DNA of 64,000 nucleotides from Luteimonas aquatica (GCF_022662575.1 NZ_JALBFU010000001.1:630381-694380), one strand, 5' to 3'. Positions 1 through 11,067 are shown, counted from the first letter of the stretch. Translations and numbers: made by a program. The notes: generated from the letters alone by a model not told the origin.

Positions 1-2
1 AC

Positions 3-293
3 GGCGGCTCGATCACCCTGACCACCGGCATCCTCGCCGAGGAGCCGATCCGCCAGGGCGCCAACGCCACCGCGGTCAACGCCGCCGTCGAAGGCTTCGC
101 GCGCGCCGCCGCCTGCGAGCTCGGGCGCGGCCTGCGCATCAACGTGGTCAGCCCCAACGCGCTGCAGGAATCCTGGGAGGGCTATCGCGCCTACTTCCCG
201 GGCTTCGAACCGGTGCCCGCCGCCCGCGCCGCGCTCGCCTACCGGCGCAGCGTGGAAGGCGTGCAGAGCGGGCGCGTCTACAAGGTCTGGTAA
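3..293 (+). CDS. Short-chain dehydrogenase, C-terminal part (5' end outside window)
   Basis: Only the last 96 residues are in the window; the gene starts upstream. The fragment has an SDR C-terminal half: a segment reading TAVNAAVEGFARAAACEL matches the helix after the catalytic Tyr/Lys region, and it is followed by RINVVSPNALQESW, the usual post-active-site loop. It ends in SGRVYKVW, a C-terminus typical of the compact (about 200 residue) SDR subfamily. The substrate cannot be told. The stop codon is 6 nt before the metH start, so the two are probably cotranscribed. Family assignment is firm; the function is not. Confidence 0.75.
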   Translation, partial: GGSITLTTGILAEEPIRQGANATAVNAAVEGFARAAACELGRGLRINVVSPNALQESWEGYRAYFPGFEPVPAARAALAYRRSVEGVQSGRVYKVW

Positions 294-299
294 CCGCCG

Positions 300-3023
<2,724 letters not shown>

Positions 3024-3043
3024 CCCGGCATCTTCCCGCCCCG

Positions 3044-3862
3044 ATGAAAGACCGCATCGTCTTTTCCCACGCCAACGGCTTCCCGGCCCCGGTCTACCGG
3101 CGGCTGTTCGAGGCGCTGGCGCCGGAATTCGAGATCTCGGCCATCGACCGCTACGGCCACCATCCGCACTACCCGGTCAGCCGCGGCTGGCCGCGCCTGG
3201 TCGACCAGCTGTGCGAGCACGTCCAGGGCCTGGACGCCGGCGGCCGGCGCCCGTGGCTGGTCGGGCACTCGCTCGGCGGCTACCTGAGCCTGCTGGCGGC
3301 GCGCCGGCTCGGCGAAGCGGTCGCCGGCGTGCTGCTGCTGGATTCGCCGCTGATCACCGGCTTCAGCGCGCGCCTGCTCAAGTTCGGGCGCTGGAGCGGA
3401 CTCGACCGCCATTTCATCCCGCTCGACCAGACCCTGCAGCGGCGCACCCGCTGGCCCGACGTCGATGCGGTCTATGCGCACTACGCGGCCAAGCCCGGCT
3501 TTTCCGCCTGGGATCCGCGGGTGCTGCGCGACTACGCCGAACTCGGCACCGCCGCCACCGCCGAAGGCCGCGAGCTGCTGTTCGACCGCAACATCGAATA
3601 CCGCATCTATCGCGCCCTGCCCAGCCGCAGCGTCGCGGTCGCCGCCTCGCAACTGACCGTGCCGGTCGCCTTCATCGGCGGCACGCGCTCGCGCGAGATG
3701 CGCCAGACCGGGCAGCGCGCGACCCGGCGCCTGGTCGGCGAACGCCTGGCCTGGGTCGAGGGCGGGCACCTGTTCCCGATGGAACAGCCCGAGCGCACCG
3801 CCCTGCTGGTCCGCGACCTGCTCGCGGGCATGCGCGCCGCCGCCCTGTCCGCCGCCGCCTGA
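3044..3862 (+). CDS. Alpha/beta hydrolase
   Basis: A 272-residue single-domain alpha/beta-hydrolase. The N-terminus FSHANGFPA carries the oxyanion-type HANGFP strand-loop of this subfamily. The nucleophile elbow is GHSLGGY (Ser about residue 75), and a conserved His lies in EGGHLFPME near residue 242. No signal peptide, so probably cytoplasmic. It starts 20 nt after metH on the same strand and is likely cotranscribed. The substrate is unknown; nothing ties it to methionine metabolism except position. No strong Shine-Dalgarno is visible. ATG 3044 is chosen because it gives a start at the first beta strand. Confidence 0.85.
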   Translation: MKDRIVFSHANGFPAPVYRRLFEALAPEFEISAIDRYGHHPHYPVSRGWPRLVDQLCEHVQGLDAGGRRPWLVGHSLGGYLSLLAARRLGEAVAGVLLLDSPLITGFSARLLKFGRWSGLDRHFIPLDQTLQRRTRWPDVDAVYAHYAAKPGFSAWDPRVLRDYAELGTAATAEGRELLFDRNIEYRIYRALPSRSVAVAASQLTVPVAFIGGTRSREMRQTGQRATRRLVGERLAWVEGGHLFPMEQPERTALLVRDLLAGMRAAALSAAA

Positions 3863-3876
3863 GCTGCGCAACGCAC

Positions 3877-4566
3877 ATGGACCTGTCGACCGGCAACGCC
3901 GCCTTCCTGGAAAAGCACGCCGCGCCCGGCCGCATCGGCCTGTCTGCCGGCAGCGACCTGACCAGCAAGATGATCCGCAAGGCGCAGGCGCCGCTCACCG
4001 CCGATCGCCACCGCAGCCAGTGGTCGCACGTGTTCCTGTTCCTCGAACGGCGCCTAGACGGGCACTGGTGGGTGATCGAGTCCGACCTGGATTTCCGCTA
4101 CCGGCAGATCCGCGTCGGCGTGCAGGAGAACCGCCTGCAGCGCTATCACGACGCCGAGCGGTTTCCCAACGTCGCCGTGCTCGACTTCGGCCTCGACGCC
4201 GAGCAGGTGCGCAAGGTGCAGACCGCCGCGCTGGACCTGCTGGCGGGCCTGCCGAGCTATTCGATCAGCGAGCTGGCCGGCACCATGCTGGCGATGTACA
4301 GCAGCCGCCTGCGCCGGCGCAAGAACCTGCTGGAGAAGGACGGCGCGGTGTTCTGCTCGGCGATGGCGCAGCACTGCTACGCGGCGGCCGGCATCGAGTT
4401 CGTCGAGGGCGTGCACGGCAAGAACATCGCGCCGCACGACATCGTCGATTCGCGGGTGCCGCACAGCAGCCATACGCTGATCCGCGACCTGGGCGTCTCG
4501 CATCTGCGCCAGTTCGCGCATCGCGCGACGGAGCTGCTGGAAACGCCGCTGGAAGAACTGTTCTAG
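3877..4566 (+). CDS. YiiX/YebB-like permuted papain-fold (NlpC/P60 superfamily) protein
   Basis: A 229-residue protein resembling the circularly permuted NlpC/P60 group (YiiX/YaeF type). In these proteins the catalytic His precedes the Cys. Here the His lies in QWSHVFLFLE (about residue 50) and the Cys in VFCSAMAQHCY (about residue 166), in permuted order. Family members hydrolyse or transfer acyl/peptide bonds, and the substrate here is unknown. There is no signal peptide. It lies 14 nt after the hydrolase in the same direction, so it probably ends the metH transcription unit; the next gene converges from the other strand. Confidence 0.65.
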   Translation: MDLSTGNAAFLEKHAAPGRIGLSAGSDLTSKMIRKAQAPLTADRHRSQWSHVFLFLERRLDGHWWVIESDLDFRYRQIRVGVQENRLQRYHDAERFPNVAVLDFGLDAEQVRKVQTAALDLLAGLPSYSISELAGTMLAMYSSRLRRRKNLLEKDGAVFCSAMAQHCYAAAGIEFVEGVHGKNIAPHDIVDSRVPHSSHTLIRDLGVSHLRQFAHRATELLETPLEELF

Positions 4567-4628
4567 CGAAGCCGCTCCGGGCGAACCGTCCCGGCGAAGA
4601 CGCCGCGATTCCGTGCCGGGGCCTGCGA

Positions 4629-5429
4629 TCAGGGGAACAACAGCGCCATGCCGATGCCACCCTGCCAGTCGGGACTTTGCGCATCGAGCCCGCGCAGGAA
4701 CGAGGCGTCCAGCTGCAGCCGTTCGGTCGCCATCCAGGTCACGCCGCCGCCGGCCACGCGCGTGCGCGCCGCGCCCGTGCCGTAGCCGGCCTCGACATAG
4801 CCGCCGACCTCCCCGCCCAGCGGAAACGACAGGCTCGGCGAGAACATCCAGCCGCGGCCGCCGTCGCCCCAGCTGCGGTCGGCATACAGCGAAACGCTGG
4901 CCTGCGCGGGCAGCGCCCAGCTGCAGGTGACGCCGAGGTCGTAATCGTGCCCGCCGCCGCCCAGCGGCGCCTTGCCGAACGGCAGCGACGCCGTCGCCAG
5001 CATCGCCCAGGAGAACGCGTCGCTCGCGGTGGCCGGCGCCCATTTCATGCCGACGTGGCCGTCGCCGCCGCCGTGCGCGCGCTCGCGCACGCCGCGACCG
5101 CGCACGTTCACGCCGCCGAAGGCGTCCGCGCCCAGCTGCAGCTCGATGCCGTCGCCGAGTCCCAGGCGCAACAGCGTGTCCGCCGTCCACGTGGTGGTGC
5201 GCACGCCGCCGCTGCGGTCGGTGCTGGCGTCTGGCAGCCCCTGCTCCCAGGCGAAGGCGCCGCGCGGCAGGGTGTCGGTGGCGAAGGCGATGCCGGGCCG
5301 GTCGAACGCCGGCGGCTCCTCGCTGGCCGGCGCCGGCGTCGCGGCCAGCGCGGCGAACGCCACGATCAGGATGCGGCTGGCATGCCGCGCAGAGTGCGAT
5401 GGCGCCGCGGCGTCACCAGACCAGGTCAT
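4629..5429 (-). CDS. Exported outer-membrane beta-barrel-like protein
   Basis: A 266-residue protein. The N-terminus has basic residues followed by the hydrophobic segment ILIVAFAALAATPAPA ending near an Ala-x-Ala site, so it is a Sec substrate. The mature part is rich in alternating polar/hydrophobic strands and aromatic belts (VSLYADRSW, MFSPSLSFPLGG, GYVEAGYG) and ends ALLFP with a terminal aromatic/proline, as in outer-membrane barrels. It resembles the transporter/MetA-pathway-of-phenol-degradation barrel family. The start overlaps the end of the upstream DUF2058 gene by 17 nt, suggesting translational coupling; a later start would remove the n-region. Function unknown. Confidence 0.65.
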   Translation of the reverse strand: MTWSGDAAAPSHSARHASRILIVAFAALAATPAPASEEPPAFDRPGIAFATDTLPRGAFAWEQGLPDASTDRSGGVRTTTWTADTLLRLGLGDGIELQLGADAFGGVNVRGRGVRERAHGGGDGHVGMKWAPATASDAFSWAMLATASLPFGKAPLGGGGHDYDLGVTCSWALPAQASVSLYADRSWGDGGRGWMFSPSLSFPLGGEVGGYVEAGYGTGAARTRVAGGGVTWMATERLQLDASFLRGLDAQSPDWQGGIGMALLFP

Positions 5430-6099
5430 CGGGAACCTGGTACTTCGGGTCCGCGTAGGGATCGTCGCCGGCCGGCGCGTTCGGATCGACCTTCAGCGCG
5501 ATCGACGGCGCGAACACCGCTTCCGCCTGGGCCAGCACGCCGGCATCGACCAGCAGGTAGCGGCCGTTGAGCTGCACCACGCCGAGCTCGCCGGCATTGA
5601 GCGCCTTGAGCTGCTCGGCATTGACGTAGATGCGCTTGATCTTGCCGCCGTAGTCGAAGTGGCGGGCGATGTCGGCCTCGGCGGCATTGAGCGCCTTGCC
5701 CTCGAGCAGTTCGGCCAGCCTGGCGCGCGCCTCGCGGCGCTGGCGCGCTTCCTCCTGCTTCAGGCGCTCGGCCTCGATGCGCTCGTCCTTCTCCTTCTGC
5801 GCGCGGATCGCATAGGCCTTGGCCAGGTCGATGTCTTCCTGGTTGCGCGGCCTGCCGTGGTGGCGCGGCGGCCTGCCCTTCGGCTGCTCGCCCTGCCCCG
5901 GCTTGCCGCCGCGCGGCGCGCCATGCTCCGCCTTGCCGGGTCGGCTTTTCCCGGGCCGCGCCTGGCCGGCGCGCGCCTGTTCCGCGCGCGGCGGGCCGCC
6001 GCGCTTGCCGTCGTCGCGGCGCGGCGGCTTGTTGGATTCGGACTTCGGCGCCGGCTTGAAGCCGAGGCCGAGCAACTGGTCGCGCAGGGTGTCGCTCAT
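5413..6099 (-). CDS. DUF2058 family protein (YaiL-like)
   Basis: The start is the Met of MSDTLRDQLLGLGFKP, the conserved DUF2058 N-terminus; a longer reading frame upstream adds 31 unrelated residues and was rejected. The 228-residue protein has a low-complexity Lys/Arg/Pro/Gly stretch at about 15-80, a charged helix (EKDERIEAERLKQEEARQRR) at about 95-120, and a conserved C-terminal domain (FDYGGKIKRIYVNAEQLKALNAGE). These proteins are nucleoprotein-like and of unknown role. Cytoplasmic. Its gene lies downstream of slyX on the same strand, separated by 135 nt holding a palindrome. Confidence 0.85.
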   Translation of the reverse strand: MSDTLRDQLLGLGFKPAPKSESNKPPRRDDGKRGGPPRAEQARAGQARPGKSRPGKAEHGAPRGGKPGQGEQPKGRPPRHHGRPRNQEDIDLAKAYAIRAQKEKDERIEAERLKQEEARQRREARARLAELLEGKALNAAEADIARHFDYGGKIKRIYVNAEQLKALNAGELGVVQLNGRYLLVDAGVLAQAEAVFAPSIALKVDPNAPAGDDPYADPKYQVPDDLVW

Positions 6100-6135
6100 G
6101 AGGCTGCGATGGATGATCTGGACAGGGAATCGGGA

Positions 6136-6168
6136 GGCGGATGCGGAAACGGCGTTTCCCGATCCGCC
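6136..6168. repeat. 33-nt near-perfect palindrome between slyX and the DUF2058 gene
   Basis: Arms GGCGGAT and GGAAACG on the left pair with CGTTTCC and ATCCGCC on the right, with one two-base mismatch and a single central base. It lies about 67 nt beyond the slyX stop on the minus strand. No T-run follows on either strand, so it is either a weak terminator/processing hairpin or a protein site. Confidence 0.4.
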
Positions 6169-6234
6169 GTCGGCGGGCCCATTCTGCCTCAACTGCAGGC
6201 CGGGCCGCGGCGGACCGCCGCGCCCGATACCGTT

Positions 6235-6450
6235 TCAGTAATGCGGCGGCGGCGGTTCGTCGGCCGGATCGCCCAGCGGCAGTCCGCGCGACAGCTTCAG
6301 CTCCTCGAGCGCGCGCCGCAGCAGGTCGGTCTGCCGCGCGAGCTCCAGGCGCGTGGCCGCCAGCTCGTCGCTCAGCGCGGTCAGCGTGTGCTCCTGGAAG
6401 GCGAGCCGCGTTTCCAGTTCCACCAGGCGCTGTTCGAGGTCTTCCGGCAT
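6235..6450 (-). CDS. slyX: SlyX family protein
   Basis: A 71-residue protein with the SlyX architecture: an amphipathic coiled coil from residue 3 to about 53 (LEQRLVELETRLAFQEHTL) and a short tail ending PPPPHY, the conserved family terminus. The molecular role of SlyX is not established. It starts 4 nt after the ugd stop on the same strand, so the two genes form one transcription unit. Confidence 0.9.
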   Translation of the reverse strand: MPEDLEQRLVELETRLAFQEHTLTALSDELAATRLELARQTDLLRRALEELKLSRGLPLGDPADEPPPPHY

Positions 6451-6454
6451 CGCG

Positions 6455-7801
6455 TCAGGACGCCTGCAGCGAACGCCCGCGTCCGATGCCGTAGTACGCG
6501 AGCCCCGCGGCCTCGACCTCGGCCGGTTCGTACAGGTTGCGTCCGTCGAAGATCGCCGCGTCGCGCAGCCGCGCCTTCAGCCTGGCGAAATCCGGGCTGC
6601 GGAACTGCTTCCACTCGGTGACCACCACCAGCGCGTCGGCCTCGCGCAGCGCTTCCTCGGCGCTGTCGCACAGGCGCAGGTCGTCGCGCTCGCCGTAGAT
6701 GCGCCGCGTTTCGGCCATCGCCTCGGGATCGTAGGCCTGCGCCTTCGCGCCGGCGTCCCAGAGCTGCTGCAGCAGACGGCGGCTGGACGCCTCGCGCATG
6801 TCGTCGGTGTTGGGCTTGAACGACAGGCCCCACACCGCCACGGTCTTGCCGCGCAGCCCTGCCTCGCCGCCGTAATGGCGCGCCATCAGCTCGAACAGGT
6901 GGCCCTTCTGGCGGTCGTTCACCGCCTCGACCGCGTTGAGCAGCGTCGGCGCGTGGCCGTGCTGCTGCGCGGTGCGGGCCAGGGCCTGCACGTCCTTGGG
7001 GAAGCACGAACCGCCGTAGCCGGCGCCCGGATAGATGAAATGCCAGCCGATGCGCGGATCGGAACCGATGCCCTGGCGCACCGCCTCGACGTCGGCCCCG
7101 ACCTTCTCGGCGATGTTGGCGATCTCGTTCATGAAACTGATCTTGGTCGCCAGCATCGCGTTGGCCGCGTACTTGGTCAGCTCGGCCGAACGCACGTCCA
7201 TCACCACCAGGCGGTCGTGGTTGCGGTTGAACGGCGCGTACAGCCGGCGCAGCCGCTCCACCGCGCGCGGGCTGTCGGAACCGATCACGATGCGGTCCGG
7301 GCGCATGCAGTCCTCGACCGCCGCGCCCTCCTTCAGGAATTCCGGATTGGACACCACGTCGAAGGCGATCTCGACGCCGCGCGCGGCCAGCGCCTGGGCG
7401 ATGGTCGCGCGCACCTTGTCGGCGGTGCCCACCGGCACCGTCGACTTGTCGACGACCACGGCCGGCCGGTCGAGGTGCTCGCCGACCGTGCGCGCCACCG
7501 CCAGCACGTACTGCAGGTCGGCGCTGCCGTCCTCGTCCGGCGGCGTGCCGACCGCGATGAAGATGACGTCGCCGTGCGCGACGGCCTGCGCCGCATCGGT
7601 GGTGAAGCGCAGCCGTCCCGCCGCGTGGTTGGCCTTCACCATCGGCTCCAGCCCCGGCTCGTAGATCGGGATCACGCCGTTGTTGAGCCCGTCGACCTTG
7701 CCCTGGTCGATGTCCACGCAGACCACGTCGTGCCCGACCTCGGCCAGGCACGTTCCCGTGACAAGGCCGACATAACCGGTTCCAAAAATCGCTACCCGCA
7801 T
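6455..7801 (-). CDS. ugd: UDP-glucose 6-dehydrogenase
   Basis: A 448-residue enzyme that oxidises UDP-glucose twice with NAD+ to UDP-glucuronate, a precursor of exopolysaccharide and lipid A/LPS sugars. The N-terminal Rossmann motif is [12 protein letters not shown] (residues 4-15), the active-site Cys is in [10 protein letters not shown] (about residue 260), and the C-terminal UDP-binding domain includes [15 protein letters not shown]. The length matches the family. Cytoplasmic. It is the first gene of the ugd-slyX pair. Its start is 35 nt from the stop of the FKBP gene upstream on the same strand, so read-through from there is possible. Confidence 0.97.
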   Translation of the reverse strand: MRVAIFGTGYVGLVTGTCLAEVGHDVVCVDIDQGKVDGLNNGVIPIYEPGLEPMVKANHAAGRLRFTTDAAQAVAHGDVIFIAVGTPPDEDGSADLQYVLAVARTVGEHLDRPAVVVDKSTVPVGTADKVRATIAQALAARGVEIAFDVVSNPEFLKEGAAVEDCMRPDRIVIGSDSPRAVERLRRLYAPFNRNHDRLVVMDVRSAELTKYAANAMLATKISFMNEIANIAEKVGADVEAVRQGIGSDPRIGWHFIYPGAGYGGSCFPKDVQALARTAQQHGHAPTLLNAVEAVNDRQKGHLFELMARHYGGEAGLRGKTVAVWGLSFKPNTDDMREASSRRLLQQLWDAGAKAQAYDPEAMAETRRIYGERDDLRLCDSAEEALREADALVVVTEWKQFRSPDFARLKARLRDAAIFDGRNLYEPAEVEAAGLAYYGIGRGRSLQAS

Positions 7802-7836
7802 TCAAGCGCTCCGTCTAGATGGCCGGGACCCGGCGA

Positions 7837-8664
7837 TCACTTCTTCGCCGCGGGGGCGGGCGCGGGCGTGGCGCCCGGCTTCATGATCTCGAGCAGTTCG
7901 ACCTCGAACACCAGCGTGGCGTTGGGCGGGATCGGGCCGCCCGGGGTGCCCTGCTCGCCGTAGCCCAGCTTGCTCGGGATCCACAGCTTGTACTTGCTGC
8001 CCACCGGCATCAGCTGCACGCCCTCGGCCCAGCCCGGCGCGACCTGGTTGAGCGGGAAGATGGCGGGCTCGCCGCGATCGTAGGAGCTGTCGAACACCTT
8101 GCCGTCGAGCAGCTCGCCCTTGTAGTGCACGCGCACCGTGTCGGCCGCGGTCGGCTTGGGCCCCTTGCCCTCGGTCAGCACCTGGTACTGCAGGCCCGAA
8201 GCGGTGGTCTGCACGCCCTGCTTCTTGCCGTTCTCGGCGAGGAACTTGCTGCCCTCGGCGGCATTGGTCTTCTTCTGCTCTTCCATCTTGGCCAGCTGCT
8301 TGGCCTGCATCTCCTGGCCGAAGGTCTGGGCGATCTGCTGCGCCTGCGCGTCGGTGAGCAGCGGCTTGCCGCCCTCGATGCTGGTCTTGAGCGCCTTGGT
8401 GAGGGTGTTGAAGTCGATCTCGTCCTTGATCTGCTGCAGCGACTTGCCCATCTCCATGCCGATCATGTAGCTGGCCTGCTCCTTGGTCGTCTTCAGGCCG
8501 CTGCTCTTGGCGATGTCGCTGTCGCCGGTCTTGGCCTGGGTCGTGTCGCCCTCTTTCTTCTCCCCGGGCTTGGCGCCGTCCTCGATCTTCTTGCAGGCGG
8601 CGAAACCGAACACGAGCGAGGCGGCGAGCGCGCCGGCGGCGGCAAAGCGGAAGTGCGGGGTCAT
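7837..8664 (-). CDS. FKBP-type peptidyl-prolyl isomerase, exported (FkpA/Mip-like)
   Basis: The start is Met in MTPHFRFAAAG, with AGGAG 10 nt upstream; an upstream in-frame extension of 31 residues has no signal and is rejected. The signal sequence AAGALAASLVFGFAAC can be read as a lipoprotein signal (Cys after FAA), so the protein may be anchored in the outer membrane or periplasmic. A Mip-like helical dimerisation domain spans about 48-150 (KEQASYMIGMEMGKSLQQIK). The C-terminal FKBP domain (about 165-255) contains VRVHYKGELLDGKVFDSSYDRG and GWAEGVQLMPVGSKYKLWIP. It catalyses proline isomerisation in envelope protein folding. It follows a paralogue by 67 nt. Confidence 0.93.
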   Translation of the reverse strand: MTPHFRFAAAGALAASLVFGFAACKKIEDGAKPGEKKEGDTTQAKTGDSDIAKSSGLKTTKEQASYMIGMEMGKSLQQIKDEIDFNTLTKALKTSIEGGKPLLTDAQAQQIAQTFGQEMQAKQLAKMEEQKKTNAAEGSKFLAENGKKQGVQTTASGLQYQVLTEGKGPKPTAADTVRVHYKGELLDGKVFDSSYDRGEPAIFPLNQVAPGWAEGVQLMPVGSKYKLWIPSKLGYGEQGTPGGPIPPNATLVFEVELLEIMKPGATPAPAPAAKK

Positions 8665-8731
8665 TGTTGGGTAACTCCTGGGTAGGTAGACGAAGGAGAC
8701 CGGCGGCCGCGGGGCCCCCGGGTGAAGGGTG

Positions 8732-9652
8732 TCAGAGGATGTCCAGCAGTTCGACATCGAAGACCAGGGTGGAGTTCGCGGCGATGCCGGGGCCGCCCTT
8801 CTCGCCGTAGGCCAGGTTGCCGGGGATCCAGAACCGGTACTTGGCGCCGACCGGCATCATCGCCACGCCCTCGGTCCAGCCGGCGATCACCTGGGTCAGG
8901 CCGAACTCGGCCGGCTCGCCGCGCTTGTAGGAGCTGTCGAAGACGGTGCCGTCGAGCAGCGTGCCCTCGTAGTTGACGCGCACGCGGTCGCTGGGCAGCG
9001 GCCGCTTGCCCGATCCCTGGCGCAGCACCATGTACTGCAGGCCCGAGGGCGTGGTGAACACGCCCTTGACGGCCTTGTTCCTGGCGAGGAAGTCGCGGCC
9101 CGCGGCGGCGTTCCTTTCGCCGGCCTTGGCGTTCTCGGCCTGCAGGCGTTCGGACAGCGACTTGCGCACCGTGTCCATGTCGGCGTCTGAGAGCAGCGAG
9201 GCGCCGTCGGCGAAGCGCGTGCGCACCGCCTGCATCAGCGTCGGCAGATCGATCTGCTCCTTCAGCGGCTGCAGCGAGCGGCCGACCTCGATGCCCAGGA
9301 ACAGGCCGGCCTTGTCCTTGGCCAGCTCGGGCGGCGGCGTGCCGGGGGCGACGCCGGGCAGCGGCTGGCCGCTGCGCGCGGCGATGCGCATCATCAGCGC
9401 CTTGCCCACGGCCATGGCGTCGTTCTCCTCGAGCAGCGGCTTGCCGCCGTCCAGGCTGTTGCGGATCGAGCGCTCCAGCGCCGCCAGGTCGATGTCCTGC
9501 GCCGCCGGCTGGAACGAACGCGCCACGTCCATGCCGATCGTGTAGCTGACCTTGTCGCGTTCGCTGACCAGCGCGGTCTTGTCCTGCGCCAGGGCGGACA
9601 TCGCGGCCGCGGCCGCCATCAGCGCGGCGACGCCGCGCAGTAAAGACTTCAT
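8732..9652 (-). CDS. FKBP-type peptidyl-prolyl isomerase with duplicated N-terminal domain, periplasmic
   Basis: A 306-residue protein from ATG 9652 (GGAGAG 8 nt upstream); the longer frame to 9772 was rejected. The signal peptide ends SALAQ at about residue 22. Two successive FKBP_N-like helical units follow: about 33-92 (SYTIGMDVARSFQPAAQDID) and about 112-172 (LFLGIEVGRSLQPLKEQIDL). The FKBP catalytic domain comes last, with VRVNYEGTLLDGTVFDSSYKRG and ending FDVELLDIL. FkpA/Mip normally have one such unit, so this is an internal duplication. A periplasmic folding role is inferred from family and export. It is adjacent to a paralogue, which looks like a local gene duplication. Confidence 0.92.
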   Translation of the reverse strand: MKSLLRGVAALMAAAAAMSALAQDKTALVSERDKVSYTIGMDVARSFQPAAQDIDLAALERSIRNSLDGGKPLLEENDAMAVGKALMMRIAARSGQPLPGVAPGTPPPELAKDKAGLFLGIEVGRSLQPLKEQIDLPTLMQAVRTRFADGASLLSDADMDTVRKSLSERLQAENAKAGERNAAAGRDFLARNKAVKGVFTTPSGLQYMVLRQGSGKRPLPSDRVRVNYEGTLLDGTVFDSSYKRGEPAEFGLTQVIAGWTEGVAMMPVGAKYRFWIPGNLAYGEKGGPGIAANSTLVFDVELLDIL

Positions 9653-9883
9653 CCTAGAAACTCTCCATGCGAGGGATTGCGTTTGGATCGCGCGCGGGCC
9701 GATGCGTTCCGGCCGACGCGTCCGCCGGGCGGCGGAGCCGGCTATTGTCGCGGGCGCGCCGCGCAGGGGCAAACGGGCGAGGCGACGGCGTTTAGCAAGC
9801 GCCCGCGAGGCGTTCGCCGCCCCGCCGGGGATGGCCGCCCCGCGCCCACCAAGGGCGGCGCCCGCAACGGCATTCGGAGAATT

Positions 9884-10441
9884 TCATCGGGCCGGCCGCG
9901 GCGCGCGCAGGGCCTGCTCGATCGCCGCCACCACCTCCGGCGCGTCGGGCTTGACCTTGCTGCCGAAATTGGCCACCACCTTGCCGTCGCGGCCGATCAC
10001 GTACTTGTGGAAATTCCACTTCGGCGCCTCGCCGGTGGCCGCCTGCAGGTCCTTGTACAGCGGCGTCGCCTCGGCGCCGACCACGTGCACCTTCTGGAAC
10101 ATCGGGAATTTCACCCCGTAGGTGAGCGTGCAGAACTCCTGGATCTGCTTCTCGTCCTCGAATTCCTGCGCCTTGAAGTCGCCGGAGGGAAAGCCGAGCA
10201 CGGCGAAGCCCTGCGCCCTGTACTTGGCGTGCAGGCCTTCCAGCGCCTCGAATTGCGGCGTGAATCCGCACTTGCTCGCCGTGTTGACCACCAGCAGCAC
10301 GTCGCCGCCGTAGGTGCGCGCCAGGTTCACCTCCTGCTTGCCCGCCAGGGGGCGGTAGCTGCGGTCCAGCAGGCCACCGGCGGCGATCGCCGCTCCCGAC
10401 AGGAACAGCAGCGCAGCGGCAACGCAAGTCGTTGATTTCAT
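9884..10441 (-). CDS. Glutathione peroxidase family protein, exported
   Basis: A 185-residue protein. An N-terminal signal (VAAALLFLSGAAIAAGG) predicts a periplasmic location. The peroxidatic Cys lies in NTASKCGFTPQ and the Trp of the catalytic tetrad in KWNFHKYVI. The usual FPCNQFGGQE segment reads FPSGDFKAQE, so the tetrad Gln is replaced by Asp, a variant that occurs in some bacterial members. It reduces hydroperoxides, probably with thioredoxin-like donors rather than glutathione (inference from bacterial relatives). It is separated by 231 nt from the FKBP genes downstream and diverges from the YtrA operon. Confidence 0.92.
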   Translation of the reverse strand: MKSTTCVAAALLFLSGAAIAAGGLLDRSYRPLAGKQEVNLARTYGGDVLLVVNTASKCGFTPQFEALEGLHAKYRAQGFAVLGFPSGDFKAQEFEDEKQIQEFCTLTYGVKFPMFQKVHVVGAEATPLYKDLQAATGEAPKWNFHKYVIGRDGKVVANFGSKVKPDAPEVVAAIEQALRAPRPAR

Positions 10442-10516
10442 TGAAATGACCTTTCTCGACCGTCCGATACCGGGAGGAGTATGACTTTAGTTGGTCCGGA
10501 TCGGCATGAAATCCGG

Positions 10517-10544
10517 TTGACGCGTCGTGTTTTGGTGTTATAGT
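10517..10544 (+). promoter_or_regulatory. Promoter of the YtrA-type operon
   Basis: A -35 box TTGACG (10517-10522) and a -10 box TATAGT (10539-10544) are 16 bp apart. Transcription would start near 10551, about 30 nt before the first gene, whose Shine-Dalgarno AGGAAGGA (10566-10573) lies 8 nt before ATG 10582. The -10 box lies inside the adjacent palindrome. Confidence 0.75.
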
Positions 10545-10557
10545 TGAATACAACACC
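10534..10557. promoter_or_regulatory. Operator palindrome GGTG-N16-CACC for the GntR/YtrA regulator
   Basis: A 24-bp inverted repeat with 9-bp arms GGTGTTATA and TACAACACC (one mismatch). It fits exactly the GGTG-N16-CACC pattern that, to my knowledge, was reported for the Xanthomonas citri YtrA regulator. It covers the -10 box, so bound repressor would block RNA polymerase. The regulator gene is the second gene of the operon, giving autoregulation. Confidence 0.75.
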
Positions 10558-10581
10558 GATCACCCAGGAAGGACGCCCGCC

Positions 10582-11064
10582 ATGCACCGCAAACTGCATA
10601 ACTCCCTGCTGGCCCTCTCCGCCCCCGGACTGCTCCTGGCCGGCGTCCTGCTGGCCCGCGGCCCCGCCGCGACGCCGCCCGCCCCGGCCCTGGCCGACAT
10701 CCCCGAAGCGCAGGTCGCGCAGGACATGGCGGCGGAGGCCCGGATGATCGCCGCCCAGGCCCGCGCGGCCGTCGTCCAGGCCCGCGCCGAGGTGCTGGCG
10801 GCCAAGGCCGAGGCGCAGACGCAGGCCTTCGAGGCGAAGCTGGCGGGCACCCAGACTGCCGTCGACGGGATCGTCGCCGCCGCCCTGGTGCTGGCCGCCC
10901 AGGTCTCCGCCGACGCCGCCCTCGACGGCCTGCGCACGGCCGAGGTCGAGGCCGAGCGCGAAAGCGAGGCCAAGCGCAGCGTGCGCAAGTCGCACCGGCT
11001 GCGCAACGCCTTCACCGTGCCCTACTTTTCCTTCGCACGCGGACTGCGTCGTAGCGGGAGCTGA
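10582..11064 (+). CDS. Alanine-rich exported or membrane-anchored protein, first gene of the YtrA operon
   Basis: I do not recognise a family. The 160-residue protein has an N-terminal hydrophobic segment (LLALSAPGLLLAGVLLA, about 9-25) that could be a signal or anchor. A long Ala/Glu/Gln-rich helical or coiled-coil region (about 43-130) follows, then a basic stretch KRSVRKSHRLR and the short C-terminal FTVPYFSFARGL. It has a strong ribosome site (AGGAAGGA). It is 3 nt from the GntR gene and first in the operon, hence the gene most directly controlled by the operator. A role at the membrane with the ABC transporter is inference from position only. Confidence 0.7.
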   Translation: MHRKLHNSLLALSAPGLLLAGVLLARGPAATPPAPALADIPEAQVAQDMAAEARMIAAQARAAVVQARAEVLAAKAEAQTQAFEAKLAGTQTAVDGIVAAALVLAAQVSADAALDGLRTAEVEAERESEAKRSVRKSHRLRNAFTVPYFSFARGLRRSGS

Positions 11065-11067
11065 TCG

